A stretch of 5,973 nt of DNA from Alphaproteobacteria bacterium (GTDB taxonomy: Bacteria; Pseudomonadota; Alphaproteobacteria; Rickettsiales; UBA3002): NCBI GenBank assembly GCA_021732545.1, contig JAKFUW010000060.1, positions 1 through 5,973 of the forward strand. Reading direction: 5' to 3'. Position numbers and translations under genes: made by a program. This document shows positions 5,857 through 5,973 of the stretch, one piece after another; the first letter of the stretch is position 1, and the number at the start of each line of letters is the position of its first letter. A model generated the notes under the pieces. It had not been told where the DNA came from, did no database searches, and worked only from the letters and a program-made list of their open reading frames with translations.

Positions 5857-5868
5857 ATGCGGCATGAC
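5801..5868. repeat. REP-like palindromic repeat downstream of rplQ
   Basis: The element starts gtcaccccgcacttgttgcg and ends atgccgc...gcggcatgac. The outer 28-bp arms (5801-5828 and 5841-5868) pair at 21 positions. Each arm also has its own palindrome: ccgca-ctt-g-ttgcgg on the left and ccgca-ataaa-tgcgg on the right. The pattern is typical of the GTCA-CCCCG...GCATGAC dispersed repeats frequent in alphaproteobacterial genomes (recalled, not searched). It is a different family from the 1330-1431 element. No T-run follows, so it is not a standard terminator. Confidence 0.85.
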
Positions 5869-5973
5869 AAAAATTATGAACATAATCCATTATGCGGTTA
5901 CAATATTTGCACTCGTGACAATCGTTGGATGTGCGCCATCCATTCAATACAAGGAATTACCCATGCAACATGT
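5864..5973 (+). CDS. Putative lipoprotein, N-terminal part only (runs off window end)
   Basis: The frame stays open to the window end. From ATG 5864 the product begins MTKIMNIIHYAVTIFALVTI, followed by VGCAPSIQYKELPMQH. This is a lipoprotein signal peptide: a short N-region with one lysine, a hydrophobic stretch of about twelve residues, and the lipobox IVGC with the acylated cysteine at residue 23. The mature protein would be anchored in the inner or outer membrane; its function is invisible because only 13 residues from the cysteine onward are present. Two starts are possible: 5864, which gives the lysine in the N-region but lies inside the last bases of the REP-like palindrome, and 5876, which avoids the repeat. 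Neither has a clear Shine-Dalgarno sequence; the nearest GGAG (5841-5844) is too far from both. It lies beyond the operon terminator and is probably a separate transcription unit. Confidence 0.6.
   Translation, partial: MTKIMNIIHYAVTIFALVTIVGCAPSIQYKELPMQH

Overview
This window is the distal end of a bacterial ribosomal-protein (spc/alpha) operon, most likely from an alphaproteobacterium. Gene order on the + strand is secY (3' half), adk, rpsM, rpsK, rpoA, rplQ, which is the usual alphaproteobacterial order. The S11 C-terminus (PHNGCRPPKRRRV), the S13 N-terminus and the 340-residue RpoA with a NWKDMIKP-type start point the same way. The order or genus cannot be fixed from the sequence alone. 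Base composition is moderate, and the spacers are rich in palindromic repeats.

Layout. 1-651: C-terminal half of SecY. 654-1301: zinc-type adenylate kinase, two bases after secY. 1302-1465: spacer holding a 102-bp nested palindromic repeat. 1466-3010, minus strand: a YoaE-like TerC/CBS/CorC membrane protein inserted between adk and rpsM. 3011-3240: divergent spacer with a good sigma70-type promoter and leader hairpin for rpsM. 3241-3609 rpsM. 3624-4016 rpsK. 4017-4179: spacer with a heptanucleotide inverted repeat. 4180-5202 rpoA. 5203-5279: spacer that is almost entirely a second heptanucleotide inverted repeat. 5280-5699 rplQ. 5727-5749: intrinsic terminator. 5750-5973: a small ORF with a strong ribosome binding site, a REP-like palindrome running through it, and the start of a lipoprotein gene cut by the window edge.

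The genes serve protein export (SecY), adenylate balance (Adk), translation (S13, S11, L17) and transcription (RpoA). The TerC-like gene is an outsider that splits this block, so rpsM-rplQ needs its own promoter, and one is visible.

Most notable points: (1) rpsK carries an in-frame TAG at codon 42 although the rest of the S11 frame is intact, and TAG is also used as the normal stop of rpsM just upstream. (2) Two spacers carry inverted repeats whose arms are built of 7-bp tandem units with GACT/AGTC recurring every 7 bp. One of them contains the rplQ Shine-Dalgarno sequence, so a folded mRNA would hide it. (3) The REP-like palindrome at the right end supplies the end of a small ORF and possibly the start codon of a lipoprotein. 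I see no clearly new multi-gene system. The oddities lie in repeats and in one internal stop.
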